Source: Rhodospirillales bacterium (GTDB lineage Bacteria; Pseudomonadota; Alphaproteobacteria; Acetobacterales; Acetobacteraceae). Taken from it: DNA of 64,000 bases. Under the pieces are notes generated by a model that saw only the letters and a list, made by a program, of their open reading frames with translations, had not been told where the DNA came from and did not search any database. Made by a program: the position numbers and the translations under genes. The stretch's first letter is position 1. Each line of letters opens with the position of its first letter. Below are positions 7,853-17,257 of this stretch, in pieces. The stretch lies in assembly GCA_025352665.1 (NCBI GenBank), contig JANXSM010000115.1:1-64000 (forward strand). Direction: 5' to 3'.

Positions 7853-9271
7853 ATGCAGTCGGTTCTTCTGGTGGTGTTCGATGGTCTGCGGCCAGACCGG
7901 GTGCAACAGGATGTCACGCCAAATCTGGTGCGTTTTGCGGCGATGGGTACGCGGGTGCCAGGCGCGCGGTCGGTGTTTCCCTCGGAGACGCGGGTGTGCA
8001 CTGCCTCGGTTGCGACCGGCCACCATCCCCGGCGCCACGGGCTGGTGGCCAACCGCATGCTGCATCCGAGCGATCCCCAGGTTGTGGTGGAAACCGGCTC
8101 GGCCGCGCAGCTGCGGGCCATGGAGCAGACGATTGGCCAGGCGGCGATCCTCAAGCCCGGCCTGTCCGATCTGCTGGGCGCGGCGGGGCGCGACTATGCG
8201 GTGTTCAGCTCCGGCACCACCGGACAGACGTTTATCCTGGCGCCGCGCGCGCAGGCCCTGGGCCAGACGGTGGTAAGCGCGCATGGCGCCGCCGCGTGTT
8301 CGCCTGCGGGCGCCAGGCTTTTGGAGCGGCTGGATCCGCCGCCTGCGGACTCCGCGGCGCGGGCGGTGTGGATTGCCGATGCGTGGCGCACCAGCATGCT
8401 CGACTCACCGCCCGCTGTCAGCGTGCTGTGGCTTTGCGAGCCCGACAGCACGGCGCACCAGCTGGGGCTCGACAGCCCTGGCCAGCGACACGCGCTGCGC
8501 GAGGTGGATGCTGCGTTCGGGCGGATCCTCGATGACTGGGTGGCGGGCGATCAGCGTGACAGCCTCCAGATCATCGTCGCGTCCGACCATGGCCATGTCA
8601 CCGGGGATGGGATGGTCGGTGTGAATACACTGCTTTCGCGCCGGCCGGAGCTGGCCGGGTGCACGTCCACTGGCGGCAACAGTGGCGGCATCGGGGTGCC
8701 CGGCGGTGAGCGCGAGCAGGTGGTGGCGGTGGCCGAGTTCCTGATGCGGCAGGACTGGATCGGCCATGTGTTCACCGCCGAAGCGGCCGAGCCGCCGCCG
8801 GGCGCCCTGCCGTGCAGCGCCGTGATGGTCGACCATCCCCGCACCGCCCATGTGCTTTACACGCTGCGCAACAGCGCCAACCTGGCGCCCAACGGCCTGG
8901 GCGGCACCAGCCTGCTTGATACCGCGAGCCATCTTTCCGTCGGCGCTGGCACCCACGGCGGGCTCAACGCGGGCGAAATGGCGACGGTGCTGATGCTGGC
9001 GGGGTCGGCGATCCGGGCGGGCGTCGTGACCGGCTGGCCGGCCGGGCTGGTCGATATCGCGCCGACCATTCTGGAATTGCTCGGCGTGCCCGGCGGTGTT
9101 TCGATGGATGGTCGTGTGCTGCGGGAAACCTTGGTTGCGGGCACGGAGCCTGTCGACAGCTATGGGCCCGAGACATGGGAGGCCGCGGGCGACGGCTACG
9201 CCCAACGGGTCGCGCGCATGCGGATGGGCCGGCACGTGTGGCTCGACCACGGCTTGCGCGAGGCAATCTGA
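7853..9271 (+). CDS. alkaline-phosphatase-superfamily phosphodiesterase/nucleotide pyrophosphatase
   Basis: A 472-residue protein of the type I phosphodiesterase/nucleotide pyrophosphatase fold. The first metal-ligand motif VVFDGLRPD is at residues 6-14, the nucleophile region FPSETRVCTASVATGHHPRRHG follows (longer form of the family FPTxTxPxxxxxxTG signature), and ASDHGHVTGDG and GTHGGLN supply the later Asp/His metal ligands. The ATG at 7853 is preferred because the FDGLRPD strand then starts the protein; an upstream in-frame ATG at 7757 is possible. No signal peptide is evident, so it is probably cytoplasmic. The substrate cannot be told. Confidence 0.8.
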   Translation: MQSVLLVVFDGLRPDRVQQDVTPNLVRFAAMGTRVPGARSVFPSETRVCTASVATGHHPRRHGLVANRMLHPSDPQVVVETGSAAQLRAMEQTIGQAAILKPGLSDLLGAAGRDYAVFSSGTTGQTFILAPRAQALGQTVVSAHGAAACSPAGARLLERLDPPPADSAARAVWIADAWRTSMLDSPPAVSVLWLCEPDSTAHQLGLDSPGQRHALREVDAAFGRILDDWVAGDQRDSLQIIVASDHGHVTGDGMVGVNTLLSRRPELAGCTSTGGNSGGIGVPGGEREQVVAVAEFLMRQDWIGHVFTAEAAEPPPGALPCSAVMVDHPRTAHVLYTLRNSANLAPNGLGGTSLLDTASHLSVGAGTHGGLNAGEMATVLMLAGSAIRAGVVTGWPAGLVDIAPTILELLGVPGGVSMDGRVLRETLVAGTEPVDSYGPETWEAAGDGYAQRVARMRMGRHVWLDHGLREAI

Positions 9272-9366
9272 AATCCTGGCATCCTGCCAGACGGGCGGTT
9301 TGACAGTTTGGCATTTTATTTTGCCGGGCTTTGCATCTCGCGGCCGGCCGCCACGTAAATAACCTC

Positions 9367-10248
9367 ATGGTCCATCATCTCCGCGCTGCAGCGCTTCTGC
9401 TTGCCTCCGTCGTATTGCCGTCTTGCACACCGGTCGATGCGTTGAATGCCACGATTTCGACCGGTGGGCTTACCATCACCCGCGATGTCGCTTATCGCCC
9501 GGGGCCGCGCGGAGGGATGGATGTGTATCGCCCTAAGGGATCCGCGCTGCTGCCCTTGGTGGTGTTCCTCTACGGCGGCAGCTGGCAGAGCGGATCGAAG
9601 CATGACTATGAATTCGTGGCAGCGCCCCTGGCGCGCGAAGGCCTGGTGGTCGCGGTTCCGGATTACCGGCTGTATCCCGAAGTGCAATATCCGACGTTCA
9701 TCGAGGACACGGCCCAGGCGGTGGCTTATGCTCGAAGCCATGCTGCGGACTGGGGTGCCGACCCCACGCACCTGTTTATCGTGGCCCACTCGGCAGGCGG
9801 CTACAACGCGCTGATGCTGGCAACCGACCCGCAATACCTGCGCGCCGTGGGAATGCGGCGAAGCGATTTGGCAGCCGTTGTCAGTCTCGCAGGTCCCGCT
9901 GATTTCCTGCCGATCCGGGAAGAAGATATCAAAGCCGTGTTTGGGGCGGCGAAGGCCTCGCCGGACACCCAGCCGATCGACCATGTCGACGGCCACAACC
10001 CGCCGCTGCTGTTGTTGCACGGCGCCGATGACGACACGGTTTCCCCGCGCAACAGCATCAACCTCGCGGCCAAGATCCGGGCGGCCGGCGGGCCGGTGGA
10101 GCTGAAGATATACCCAGGAATAGGCCACATCGGCATCATCATCGCCTTCGCGCCGCTGTTTCGCAGCAAGGCACCAGTGCTGGCGGACGTCGTGGCCACC
10201 ATCCGCGCCCATGCTCAGACGCCCGAGCCGGCGGCGGCGGGTCTTTAG
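9367..10248 (+). CDS. alpha/beta hydrolase, probable lipoprotein (esterase-like)
   Basis: A 293-residue protein with an N-terminal hydrophobic signal ending in LPSC, a plausible lipobox, so probably a membrane-anchored periplasmic enzyme. The oxyanion-hole motif LYGGSWQSG, the nucleophile elbow AHSAGG, the acid HGADDDTV and a terminal histidine in GIGHIG follow the BD-FAE/hormone-sensitive-lipase-like order. Start at 9367 is chosen because it begins the signal peptide; an in-frame start 12 codons earlier exists. The gene sits just upstream of the hopanoid cluster and on the same strand; a link to hopanoids is only positional. Confidence 0.8.
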   Translation: MVHHLRAAALLLASVVLPSCTPVDALNATISTGGLTITRDVAYRPGPRGGMDVYRPKGSALLPLVVFLYGGSWQSGSKHDYEFVAAPLAREGLVVAVPDYRLYPEVQYPTFIEDTAQAVAYARSHAADWGADPTHLFIVAHSAGGYNALMLATDPQYLRAVGMRRSDLAAVVSLAGPADFLPIREEDIKAVFGAAKASPDTQPIDHVDGHNPPLLLLHGADDDTVSPRNSINLAAKIRAAGGPVELKIYPGIGHIGIIIAFAPLFRSKAPVLADVVATIRAHAQTPEPAAAGL

Positions 10249-10299
10249 CTACGAGCGGACTTCGGTCTATATCGCGAACTTATCCTGGGGTGCTGACAT

Positions 10300-11289
10300 T
10301 TGGCTCGTCCGCTGACGCTGGTGACCGGGGCGACCGGTTTTGTGGGCTCCGCTGTGGCTCGCTGCCTGCTGGCCCGTGGGCATGCCGTGCGGGCGCTGGT
10401 GCGACCGTTGAGCGATCGGGCCAATCTTGCCGGACTGGCACTCGAGCTGGTCGAAGGAGACCTGACCGACCCCCAGTCGCTGGTTCGCGCCGTGGCTGGC
10501 TGTGACCATGTTATGCATGTCGCCGCAGACTATCGCATCTGGGTGCCCGACCCGGAGGCGATGCTGCATGCCAATGTGGGTGGCACGCGCGCGCTCATGC
10601 TGGCGGCGCGAGAGGCCGGCGTTGGCCGGATCGTTTATTGCAGCTCGGTCGCAGCACTCGGGCTGAAATACGACGGGAGCTCCGCCGACGAAACCACGCC
10701 GGTCAGCGAAGCAAGCGTGGTCGGGATCTACAAGAAGTCGAAATATCGGGCCGAGCAAGCAGTGCTGTCGTTGGTTGCCGAGGGAATGGACATCGTGGTG
10801 GTCAATCCCGCCGCCCCCGTGGGGCCGCGCGACATCAAACCGACGCCGACCGGGCGCATGATCGCCGATGCCGCGCGAGGGCGGATGCCGGCGTATTTGC
10901 CGACCGGGCTGAACATCGTGCATGTCGACGATGTCGCCGAAGGGCATTTGCTGGCGTTGGAACGCGGGCGGGCTGGGGAGCGCTATATTCTCGGTTCGGA
11001 GAACATGACGCTGAAAACCCTGCTGGAAATGGTCGATGGCGTGAGTGGCCGCCGGCAGCGACGGCTGGCGCTGTCGGCGCGTGTGCTGTGGCCGTTGGCC
11101 ATCGCCTGTGAGCGGTTGGCGAGGTTCGGCATCGAGCCGATGGTCACCCGCGACCATCTTCGCATGGCGACCAAGACAATGTTCTTCAGCCACGCGAAGG
11201 CTGCACGCGAGCTTGGCTATGCGCCGCGCCCGGCGCTGGCTGCAGTCGTTGACGCGGTGGCATGGTTTCGCGCCCACGGCGTGGCGTGA
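10300..11289 (+). CDS. hpnA: HpnA, NAD-dependent epimerase/dehydratase of hopanoid side-chain synthesis
   Basis: A 329-residue extended short-chain dehydrogenase. The Rossmann motif VTGATGFVGSAVA is at the N-terminus, and the catalytic YxxxK is seen as YKKSKYRAEQ. This is the hopanoid-associated sugar epimerase that opens most hpn clusters. The start is TTG at 10300, preceded by a GGGG-rich Shine-Dalgarno-like stretch. Its TGA overlaps the ATG of hpnB. In the pathway HpnA is thought to act on the ribosyl-hopane/aminobacteriohopanetriol branch, but its exact substrate is unsettled. Confidence 0.9.
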   Translation: MARPLTLVTGATGFVGSAVARCLLARGHAVRALVRPLSDRANLAGLALELVEGDLTDPQSLVRAVAGCDHVMHVAADYRIWVPDPEAMLHANVGGTRALMLAAREAGVGRIVYCSSVAALGLKYDGSSADETTPVSEASVVGIYKKSKYRAEQAVLSLVAEGMDIVVVNPAAPVGPRDIKPTPTGRMIADAARGRMPAYLPTGLNIVHVDDVAEGHLLALERGRAGERYILGSENMTLKTLLEMVDGVSGRRQRRLALSARVLWPLAIACERLARFGIEPMVTRDHLRMATKTMFFSHAKAARELGYAPRPALAAVVDAVAWFRAHGVA

Positions 11290-12392
11290 TGCTGGTGGCG
11301 TCAACCGCTGCCTTTTTGGCATGGATCTACTTATTGGTGGCGCACGGCCGGTTCTGGCAGGCGGGACCGATCCTAGAGCCCTCGGCGCCGATCAGTCACC
11401 CGGCGGTGGCGATCGTGGTGCCGGCGCGTGACGAGGCAGAGGGGATTGCGGCCAGCCTGTCCAGCCTGTTGGCACAGAGCTACCAGGGCCGGTTTCGTGT
11501 GGTGATGGTCGATGACAACTCGACCGATGACACGGCTGCCATTGCACGGATGTTGCCTGGGGCGGAGCGGTTGACGGTGATTTCAGGCAAGGCCCGGCCC
11601 GCGGGCTGGGCCGGCAAGCTTTGGGCGGTACACCAGGGCGTGGCCGCCACCGGCGAGGAACTGGTGCTGCTGACCGATGCGGACATCGTGCATGACCCGC
11701 GCCATCTCTCCACGTTGGTGGCCAAGCTGCTGTCCAGCCGCGTCGATATGGTCAGTGAAATGGTGGCATTGCGCTGCGAGGCGCTGGCGGAGCGGGCGCT
11801 GATTCCGGCCTTCGTGTATTTCTTCGCATTGCTGTATCCGTTCGCTCGTGTAAACGACGGGCTTTGTGCGACGGCTGCAGCAGCAGGCGGCACGGTGCTG
11901 ATCCGCCGCGCTGCTCTTGAGCGGATCGGTGGCATCACGGCCATCAGCGGCGCCCTGATCGACGATGTGGCGTTGGCAGGGCGCGTAAAGCGTGGCGGGC
12001 GGATCTGGCTCGGGCATAGCCGGCTGGCGCGCTCGGTGCGGCCATATCCGGATTTGGGCTCGATCTGGCGCATGGTGGCGCGCTCTGCCTACGTGCAGCT
12101 GCGCCTGTCGCCGTGGCTGCTGGCAGGGTCGACCGTGGGATTGGCTTGGCTGTTCCTGGTGCCGGTGGTGGCATGCTTGGCGGGGTCGGTGGTGGGCTTG
12201 GCCGCGTGGCTACTGATGGCCGGAAGCTTTGTTCCGACCTTGCGGCGTTTCGGGCTGTCCCCGCTGTGGGGTGTGGCTCTGCCAGGCATTGCCATATTCT
12301 ATATGGCGGCGACGCTGGGCTCGGCGCTCGACCACCACCGCGGCCGAGGCGTGGTTTGGAAGCGGCGCGCCTACACGGAGGCTGGATCGTGA
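11289..12392 (+). CDS. hpnB: HpnB, hopene-associated glycosyltransferase
   Basis: A 367-residue GT2-family glycosyltransferase. The GT-A nucleotide-binding region reads VAIVVPARDEAEGI, and the metal-binding DxD equivalents are VVMVDDNSTDDT and LLTDADIVHDP; a C-terminal block of transmembrane helices (about 265-350) anchors it to the membrane. It matches the HpnB family found with squalene-hopene cyclase. The ATG at 11289 overlaps the hpnA stop, and its TGA overlaps the GTG of hpnC, so coupling is expected. Confidence 0.88.
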   Translation: MLVASTAAFLAWIYLLVAHGRFWQAGPILEPSAPISHPAVAIVVPARDEAEGIAASLSSLLAQSYQGRFRVVMVDDNSTDDTAAIARMLPGAERLTVISGKARPAGWAGKLWAVHQGVAATGEELVLLTDADIVHDPRHLSTLVAKLLSSRVDMVSEMVALRCEALAERALIPAFVYFFALLYPFARVNDGLCATAAAAGGTVLIRRAALERIGGITAISGALIDDVALAGRVKRGGRIWLGHSRLARSVRPYPDLGSIWRMVARSAYVQLRLSPWLLAGSTVGLAWLFLVPVVACLAGSVVGLAAWLLMAGSFVPTLRRFGLSPLWGVALPGIAIFYMAATLGSALDHHRGRGVVWKRRAYTEAGS

Positions 12393-13225
12393 GTGCTGTT
12401 ATGGACAATGTCGAAAACTGGTCGGGTAAAACTCGGTCTGACGAGAACTTTCCCGTGGGTGCGATCGTGGCGCCACGGCTGCGCGGACACGTGCATGCGT
12501 TCTATGCGTTTGCTCGCAACGCCGACGACATCGCTGACAGCGCCGAGCTTGAGGCCGCTGACAAAATTGCCCGGCTCGATGTGATGGAAGCGGTACTGCT
12601 GGGCCATGCAACCCATGGTTCGCCCAGTGCGACCGCGTTGCGCCGCAGTCTTCTGGAAACCTCGGTGACGTCGCAGCATGCCTGTGACTTGCTGGTGGCG
12701 TTTCGCCAGGACGCGACCAAACATCGTTGCGCGAGCTGGCACGAGCTTTATGATTATTGCCGCTATTCGGCGATGCCGGTGGGTCGCCACGTGCTCGATT
12801 TGCACGGCGAAAGCACCGACACCTGGGTCTCGTCGGACGCGCTGTGCAGCGTGCTGCAAGTGCTGAACCATCTGCAAGACGGCAAAAAGGACCTGCTGGC
12901 GTTGGATCGGTGCTATTTGCCCAACGATCTGCTGGCGCGGTTCGGCACCGGGGTGGCGGATCTGCTGGGGATCGCGGAAACCCCGGGACTGCGCCAGGTA
13001 TTCACTGAATTGCTCAATGAATGCGACCGGTTGAACGCGCTGGCGCAGGGATTGCCCAAGCTGGTGCGAAACCGCCGGTTGCGCCTGGAGACCGCGGTGA
13101 TCGTGCAGCTTTCGAAGCGGCTCGCGGCTCGGCTACGCGTCGGCGATCCGGTCGCCACGCGGGTGAAGCTGCGCCGGACCGATGCAATTTTCAGCATGCT
13201 GGCCAGCCTGCGGTATCTGTCGTGA
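12389..13225 (+). CDS. hpnC: HpnC, hydroxysqualene synthase
   Basis: A 278-residue squalene/phytoene synthase family protein. In the HpnCDE route HpnD makes presqualene diphosphate, HpnC converts it to hydroxysqualene and HpnE reduces that to squalene. The aspartate-rich motif is NADDIADSAE in helix context AFYAFARNADD, with the second motif degenerate (LNHLQDGKKD), as expected for HpnC. The start is GTG at 12389 overlapping the hpnB stop; ATG at 12401 is an alternative. Confidence 0.9.
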   Translation: MSAVMDNVENWSGKTRSDENFPVGAIVAPRLRGHVHAFYAFARNADDIADSAELEAADKIARLDVMEAVLLGHATHGSPSATALRRSLLETSVTSQHACDLLVAFRQDATKHRCASWHELYDYCRYSAMPVGRHVLDLHGESTDTWVSSDALCSVLQVLNHLQDGKKDLLALDRCYLPNDLLARFGTGVADLLGIAETPGLRQVFTELLNECDRLNALAQGLPKLVRNRRLRLETAVIVQLSKRLAARLRVGDPVATRVKLRRTDAIFSMLASLRYLS

Positions 13226-14079
13226 GCGCGGTGCCGGCGCTGGGCGCGGATCCACAGGACCTCGCCGCTGTTGAAACCATCGTGCGTGAGGCCGGGACGA
13301 GCTTCTACCGTGGCATGCGCATTCTGCCGGCTGATCGGCGCATGGCGATGTATGCGATCTATGCGTTCTGCCGGATCGTCGACGATATCGCCGACGATCC
13401 GGCGCCGTTCGAGACAGTGCTGCCGCGGCTGATTGAGTGGCGTGTGCGCGTCGAGGCGATCTTTGCCGGGCAAGCCAGCACGCCCGTCACCCGCGTGCTG
13501 CTGCGCGCGACGCAGGCGTTCCAGCTGCGCCAGGCCGACTTCGAGGCAGTCATCGACGGCATGCAGATGGATGCGCAGAACTTGATCGTGGCGCCCGAGC
13601 TGGCAACGCTCGATCTTTACTGTGACCGAGTGGCCGCCGCCGTCGGCAGGCTTTCGGTGCGCGCTTTCGGCGATGCCTCGCCCAATGCGGACGCTGTTGC
13701 CTGGTCGCTGGGCCGTGCCCTGCAGCTCACCAACATCTTGCGCGACGTGCATGAGGATGCCGGGCGCGGGCGGCTGTATCTGCCGGCGGAATATCTTGAT
13801 GCCGCCGGCATTCCCCACAATCCCGCCCAGGCGCTGGCCCATCCCGGCCTGCCTGGCGTCTGTAAGCGCCTGGCGGCCGATGCCCACGGCCATTTCGCCG
13901 ATGCGGCGGAGGCGATGCGTCGCTGTGACAAGACGGCGATGAAACCGGCGCGGTTGATGGGCGCCACCTACGCGGCACTGCTCGCAGTTCTGGAGAAACG
14001 GGGCTGGGACCGGCTGGACGTGAAGGTGAGGGTGGCGAAATGGCGTAAACTCTTGCTGGCCCTGCGGTTCGTGCGTTGA
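13222..14079 (+). CDS. hpnD: HpnD, presqualene diphosphate synthase
   Basis: A 285-residue squalene/phytoene synthase condensing two farnesyl diphosphates to presqualene diphosphate. Both aspartate-rich motifs are clear: FCRIVDDIADD and LRDVHEDAGRGR, with YLPAEYL after the second. The start is GTG at 13222, overlapping the hpnC stop. The stop overlaps the TTG of hpnE. Position, size and motifs distinguish it from the neighbouring HpnC paralogue. Confidence 0.92.
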   Translation: MSAVPALGADPQDLAAVETIVREAGTSFYRGMRILPADRRMAMYAIYAFCRIVDDIADDPAPFETVLPRLIEWRVRVEAIFAGQASTPVTRVLLRATQAFQLRQADFEAVIDGMQMDAQNLIVAPELATLDLYCDRVAAAVGRLSVRAFGDASPNADAVAWSLGRALQLTNILRDVHEDAGRGRLYLPAEYLDAAGIPHNPAQALAHPGLPGVCKRLAADAHGHFADAAEAMRRCDKTAMKPARLMGATYAALLAVLEKRGWDRLDVKVRVAKWRKLLLALRFVR

Positions 14080-15323
14080 CCGGCCATGTGAATGTCATCG
14101 GCGCGGGCCTGGCCGGCCTGTCGGCGGCGATGGCGCTGGTCGAGGCCGGCCGCGGTGTGACGCTGCATGAGGCAGGACCCGCTGCGGGCGGCCGTTGCCG
14201 CTCGTATTTCGACCGGGCACTCGGCCTGCGCATCGACAACGGCAACCATCTGCTGCTGTCGGGCAATGTCGCCGCCATGGCGTATCTCGACCGCATCGGG
14301 GCGCGGAACAGCATGACCGGCCCCGGCGATGCACTGTTTCCGTTCATGGATCTCGCCACCGCCGAGCGCTGGACGGTGGCGCCCGGCGCTGGCTGGCTGC
14401 CCTGGTGGCTACTTGACCGCAGCCGCCATGTGCCGGGCGCCAGGCTGGCCGACTTGCTCTCGCTTGCCAAGCTGCGCTTTGCCGGTCCCACTGCGACAGT
14501 GGCGGACACGCTGGGCGGCACCGAGCTGTATCGCCGGCTGCTCGAACCGCTTGCGATCTCTGCCCTCAACACGCCGCCGGAACAGGCGTTGGCGCGGTTG
14601 ATGTGGGCGGTGGTGGAGGGGTCGCTGCTCAAAGGTGGTGCGGCCTGCGTGCCGATGATGCCGCGGGTCGGCCTGTCCGAGAGCTTCATCGATCCCGCCG
14701 TCGCCTGGCTGGAAGCGCGCGGCGCGGTTCTGCGGGTGTCGCACCGAATTTCCGCGCTGGAGATCGAGGGCCGGAGAGTCGTTTCGTTGCGCGGGCCGGA
14801 CGGTCCAGTCTTGATCGGACCCAATGACGATATTGTGTTGGCCACGCCCGCGTGGATCGCCGGCGACCTGTTGCCGGAGCTTCCCACGCCCCTGGCGTTC
14901 GAGACGATCGTGAACATTCATTACCGCATCGGCGCCGACCCGGGCCCGGCCGGGTTCATAGGCCTGGTCGGCGGCATGGCGGAATGGATCTTCATCAAGC
15001 CTGGCGTGGTCTCGATCACCATCAGCGCCGCCAATCGCCTGCTGAACCATTCGCCGGATGAGTTGGCCGAACAAGTGTGGGGCGAGGTGCGGGGGGCGCT
15101 GGACCTGCCCGGGCCGATGCCGCCGGTGCGGGTGGTGCGCGAGAAACGCGCCACCTTCGCCGCGACCGCCGAAAACGAGAGGCGGCGCCCCGTGCCGCGG
15201 CCCCCGGCGGCCCCCGCCAATCTCGCAGTTGCGGGAGACTGGACCGCGACTGGCTTGCCCGCCACGATCGAAGGTGCGATCAGATCTGGCCTGGCTGCGG
15301 CGAAATCGCTGATGCCCGCCTGA
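14076..15323 (+). CDS. hpnE: HpnE, hydroxysqualene dehydroxylase (FAD)
   Basis: A 415-residue flavin amine-oxidase-like protein with the FAD-binding motif VIGAGLAGLSAAMAL at the N-terminus, followed by GGRCRSY, and a C-terminal FAD contact region VAGDWTATGLPATIEGAI. It completes squalene synthesis from hydroxysqualene. Initiation is at TTG 14076, which overlaps the hpnD stop; no ATG lies upstream of the FAD motif. It is followed after 14 bases by the cyclase gene. Confidence 0.9.
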   Translation: MTGHVNVIGAGLAGLSAAMALVEAGRGVTLHEAGPAAGGRCRSYFDRALGLRIDNGNHLLLSGNVAAMAYLDRIGARNSMTGPGDALFPFMDLATAERWTVAPGAGWLPWWLLDRSRHVPGARLADLLSLAKLRFAGPTATVADTLGGTELYRRLLEPLAISALNTPPEQALARLMWAVVEGSLLKGGAACVPMMPRVGLSESFIDPAVAWLEARGAVLRVSHRISALEIEGRRVVSLRGPDGPVLIGPNDDIVLATPAWIAGDLLPELPTPLAFETIVNIHYRIGADPGPAGFIGLVGGMAEWIFIKPGVVSITISAANRLLNHSPDELAEQVWGEVRGALDLPGPMPPVRVVREKRATFAATAENERRRPVPRPPAAPANLAVAGDWTATGLPATIEGAIRSGLAAAKSLMPA

Positions 15324-15337
15324 GCCAAGTGAGTAGA

Positions 15338-17257
15338 ATGACCGCCGTTACGCTGCCCGCCACCCTCGAAGCCGCAATCGCCCGCGCCTCGGCGGCCCTG
15401 ACCCGGCGGCAGAAGCCCGATGGCCACTGGGTGTTCGAACTGGAGGCGGACGCCACCATCCCGGCCGAGTTCGTGTTGCTGCAGCATTACCTCGACCGCA
15501 TCGATCCGGAGCTTGAACGCAAGATCGGCGTGTATCTGCGTGAGATCCAGATCCCAGCTGGCGGATGGCCGCTGTTTCACGACGGCGCATTCAATCTTTC
15601 CGCCAGCGTTAAGGCGTATTTCGCGCTCAAGTTGATCGGGGATGACCCAGAGGCCGCCCATATGGTGCGAACGCGTCAGGCGATTCTGGCGGTTGGCGGG
15701 GCGCAACGCTGCAACGTGTTCACCCGCATTCAGCTGGCTTTATACGGCGAAATTCCCTGGGCGGGCGTGCCCGTGATGCCGGTTGAGATCATGCTGCTGC
15801 CGTCGTGGTTTCCGTTCCACCTCGACAAGGTCAGCTATTGGTCGCGCACCGTGACCGTGCCGCTGCTGGTGCTGATGGCGCTGAAGCCGCGTGCTCGCAA
15901 TCCGCGCAACGTGCATGTGCAGGAGTTGTTCACCACACCGCCTGCGCAGATCCGCCGTTGGATCAGCGGGCCATATCGATCCGCCTGGGGGCATATGTTT
16001 GGCGCGATTGATCATGTGCTGTATCGGCTGGAGCGGCAGTTCCCGGCTTCGCTGCGCAAAAGCTCCATCGACAAGGCGGTCGCCTTCGTGACCGAGCGGC
16101 TGAACGGCGAGGATGGTCTGGGCGCCATTTACCCCGCCATCGCCAACAGCGTCATGATGTTCGACGTACTCGGCTATGCGCCCGACCATCCCGATGCCGC
16201 GATCGCATGGGCCAGCCTGCACAAGCTGCTGGTGGTGGAACCGGACCGTGCCTATTGCCAGCCGTGCCTGTCGCCGGTGTGGGACACGGGCCTGGCCGGC
16301 CATGCCATCGCCGAGGCGGAGGGGGCGTCGGCGCCCGCCGTCATCGCCGCCAACCGGTGGCTGCGCTCCAAGCAGATCAACGACGTGGTGGGCGACTGGG
16401 CGCGGCAGCGGCCAAACGCGCCGCCGGGCGGCTGGGCGTTCCAGTACGAGAACCCGCATTACCCCGATGTCGACGACACCGCCGTGGTGGCCATGCTGCT
16501 GCATCGCGAGGATGCCGACGAGCATGCCAATTCCATTGCCCGGGCGCGGGACTGGATCGTCGGCATGCAGTCGCGCGACGGCGGTTGGGGCGCCTTCGAT
16601 GCCGATAACGACAAGCAGTATCTGAACCACATCCCGTTCGCCGATCATGGGGCGTTGCTGGACCCGTCGACCGCTGACGTGACCGCGCGCTGCGTCTCGT
16701 TCCTGGCCCAGATCGGCCACGATGCCGGCGAGCCTGTGATGAAGCACGCGATCGGCTGGCTTCGCCGGGAACAGCTTGACGACGGCAGCTGGTTCGGTCG
16801 CTGGGGGACCAACTACATCTATGGCACCTGGTCGGTTTTGTGCGCCCTCAACGCCGCGGGATTGCCGCATGACGACCCTTCAATCACCCGCGCCACCGGG
16901 TTTCTCATCGACACCCAGCGCGAAGATGGCGGCTGGGGCGAGGACAATGAGAGCTATGATCAGGCGCCGCGCGGGCAGTACCACCGCTCCAACCCCTCGC
17001 AGACCGCCTGGGCGCTGCTGGGACTGATGGCGGCCGGCCGCGCCGACCATCCAGCCGTTGCCCGCGGCATCGCCTATCTGGAAGCCACCCAGCGCGCGGA
17101 TGGCGAGTGGGAGGAGCAGCCCTACACGGCGGTGGGATTCCCCCGCGTGTTCTACCTGCGCTACCACGGCTATAAGCTGTTCTTCCCACTGCTCGCGATG
17201 GCGCGGTTCCGCAACCTTGGGCTTCGCAACGACAAGCGTGTGGCCTTCGGGTTTTGA
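15338..17257 (+). CDS. shc: squalene-hopene cyclase
   Basis: A 639-residue squalene-hopene cyclase that cyclises squalene to hopene/diplopterol at the membrane. The catalytic DxDDTA motif is present as DVDDTA near residue 378, and several QW repeats are visible (for example SRDGGWGAF, REDGGWGED and RADGEWEEQ). Length is normal for the family. The ATG at 15338 is preceded by a weak AG-rich site. Its TGA overlaps the TTG of hpnG. This is the central enzyme of the cluster. Confidence 0.96.
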   Translation: MTAVTLPATLEAAIARASAALTRRQKPDGHWVFELEADATIPAEFVLLQHYLDRIDPELERKIGVYLREIQIPAGGWPLFHDGAFNLSASVKAYFALKLIGDDPEAAHMVRTRQAILAVGGAQRCNVFTRIQLALYGEIPWAGVPVMPVEIMLLPSWFPFHLDKVSYWSRTVTVPLLVLMALKPRARNPRNVHVQELFTTPPAQIRRWISGPYRSAWGHMFGAIDHVLYRLERQFPASLRKSSIDKAVAFVTERLNGEDGLGAIYPAIANSVMMFDVLGYAPDHPDAAIAWASLHKLLVVEPDRAYCQPCLSPVWDTGLAGHAIAEAEGASAPAVIAANRWLRSKQINDVVGDWARQRPNAPPGGWAFQYENPHYPDVDDTAVVAMLLHREDADEHANSIARARDWIVGMQSRDGGWGAFDADNDKQYLNHIPFADHGALLDPSTADVTARCVSFLAQIGHDAGEPVMKHAIGWLRREQLDDGSWFGRWGTNYIYGTWSVLCALNAAGLPHDDPSITRATGFLIDTQREDGGWGEDNESYDQAPRGQYHRSNPSQTAWALLGLMAAGRADHPAVARGIAYLEATQRADGEWEEQPYTAVGFPRVFYLRYHGYKLFFPLLAMARFRNLGLRNDKRVAFGF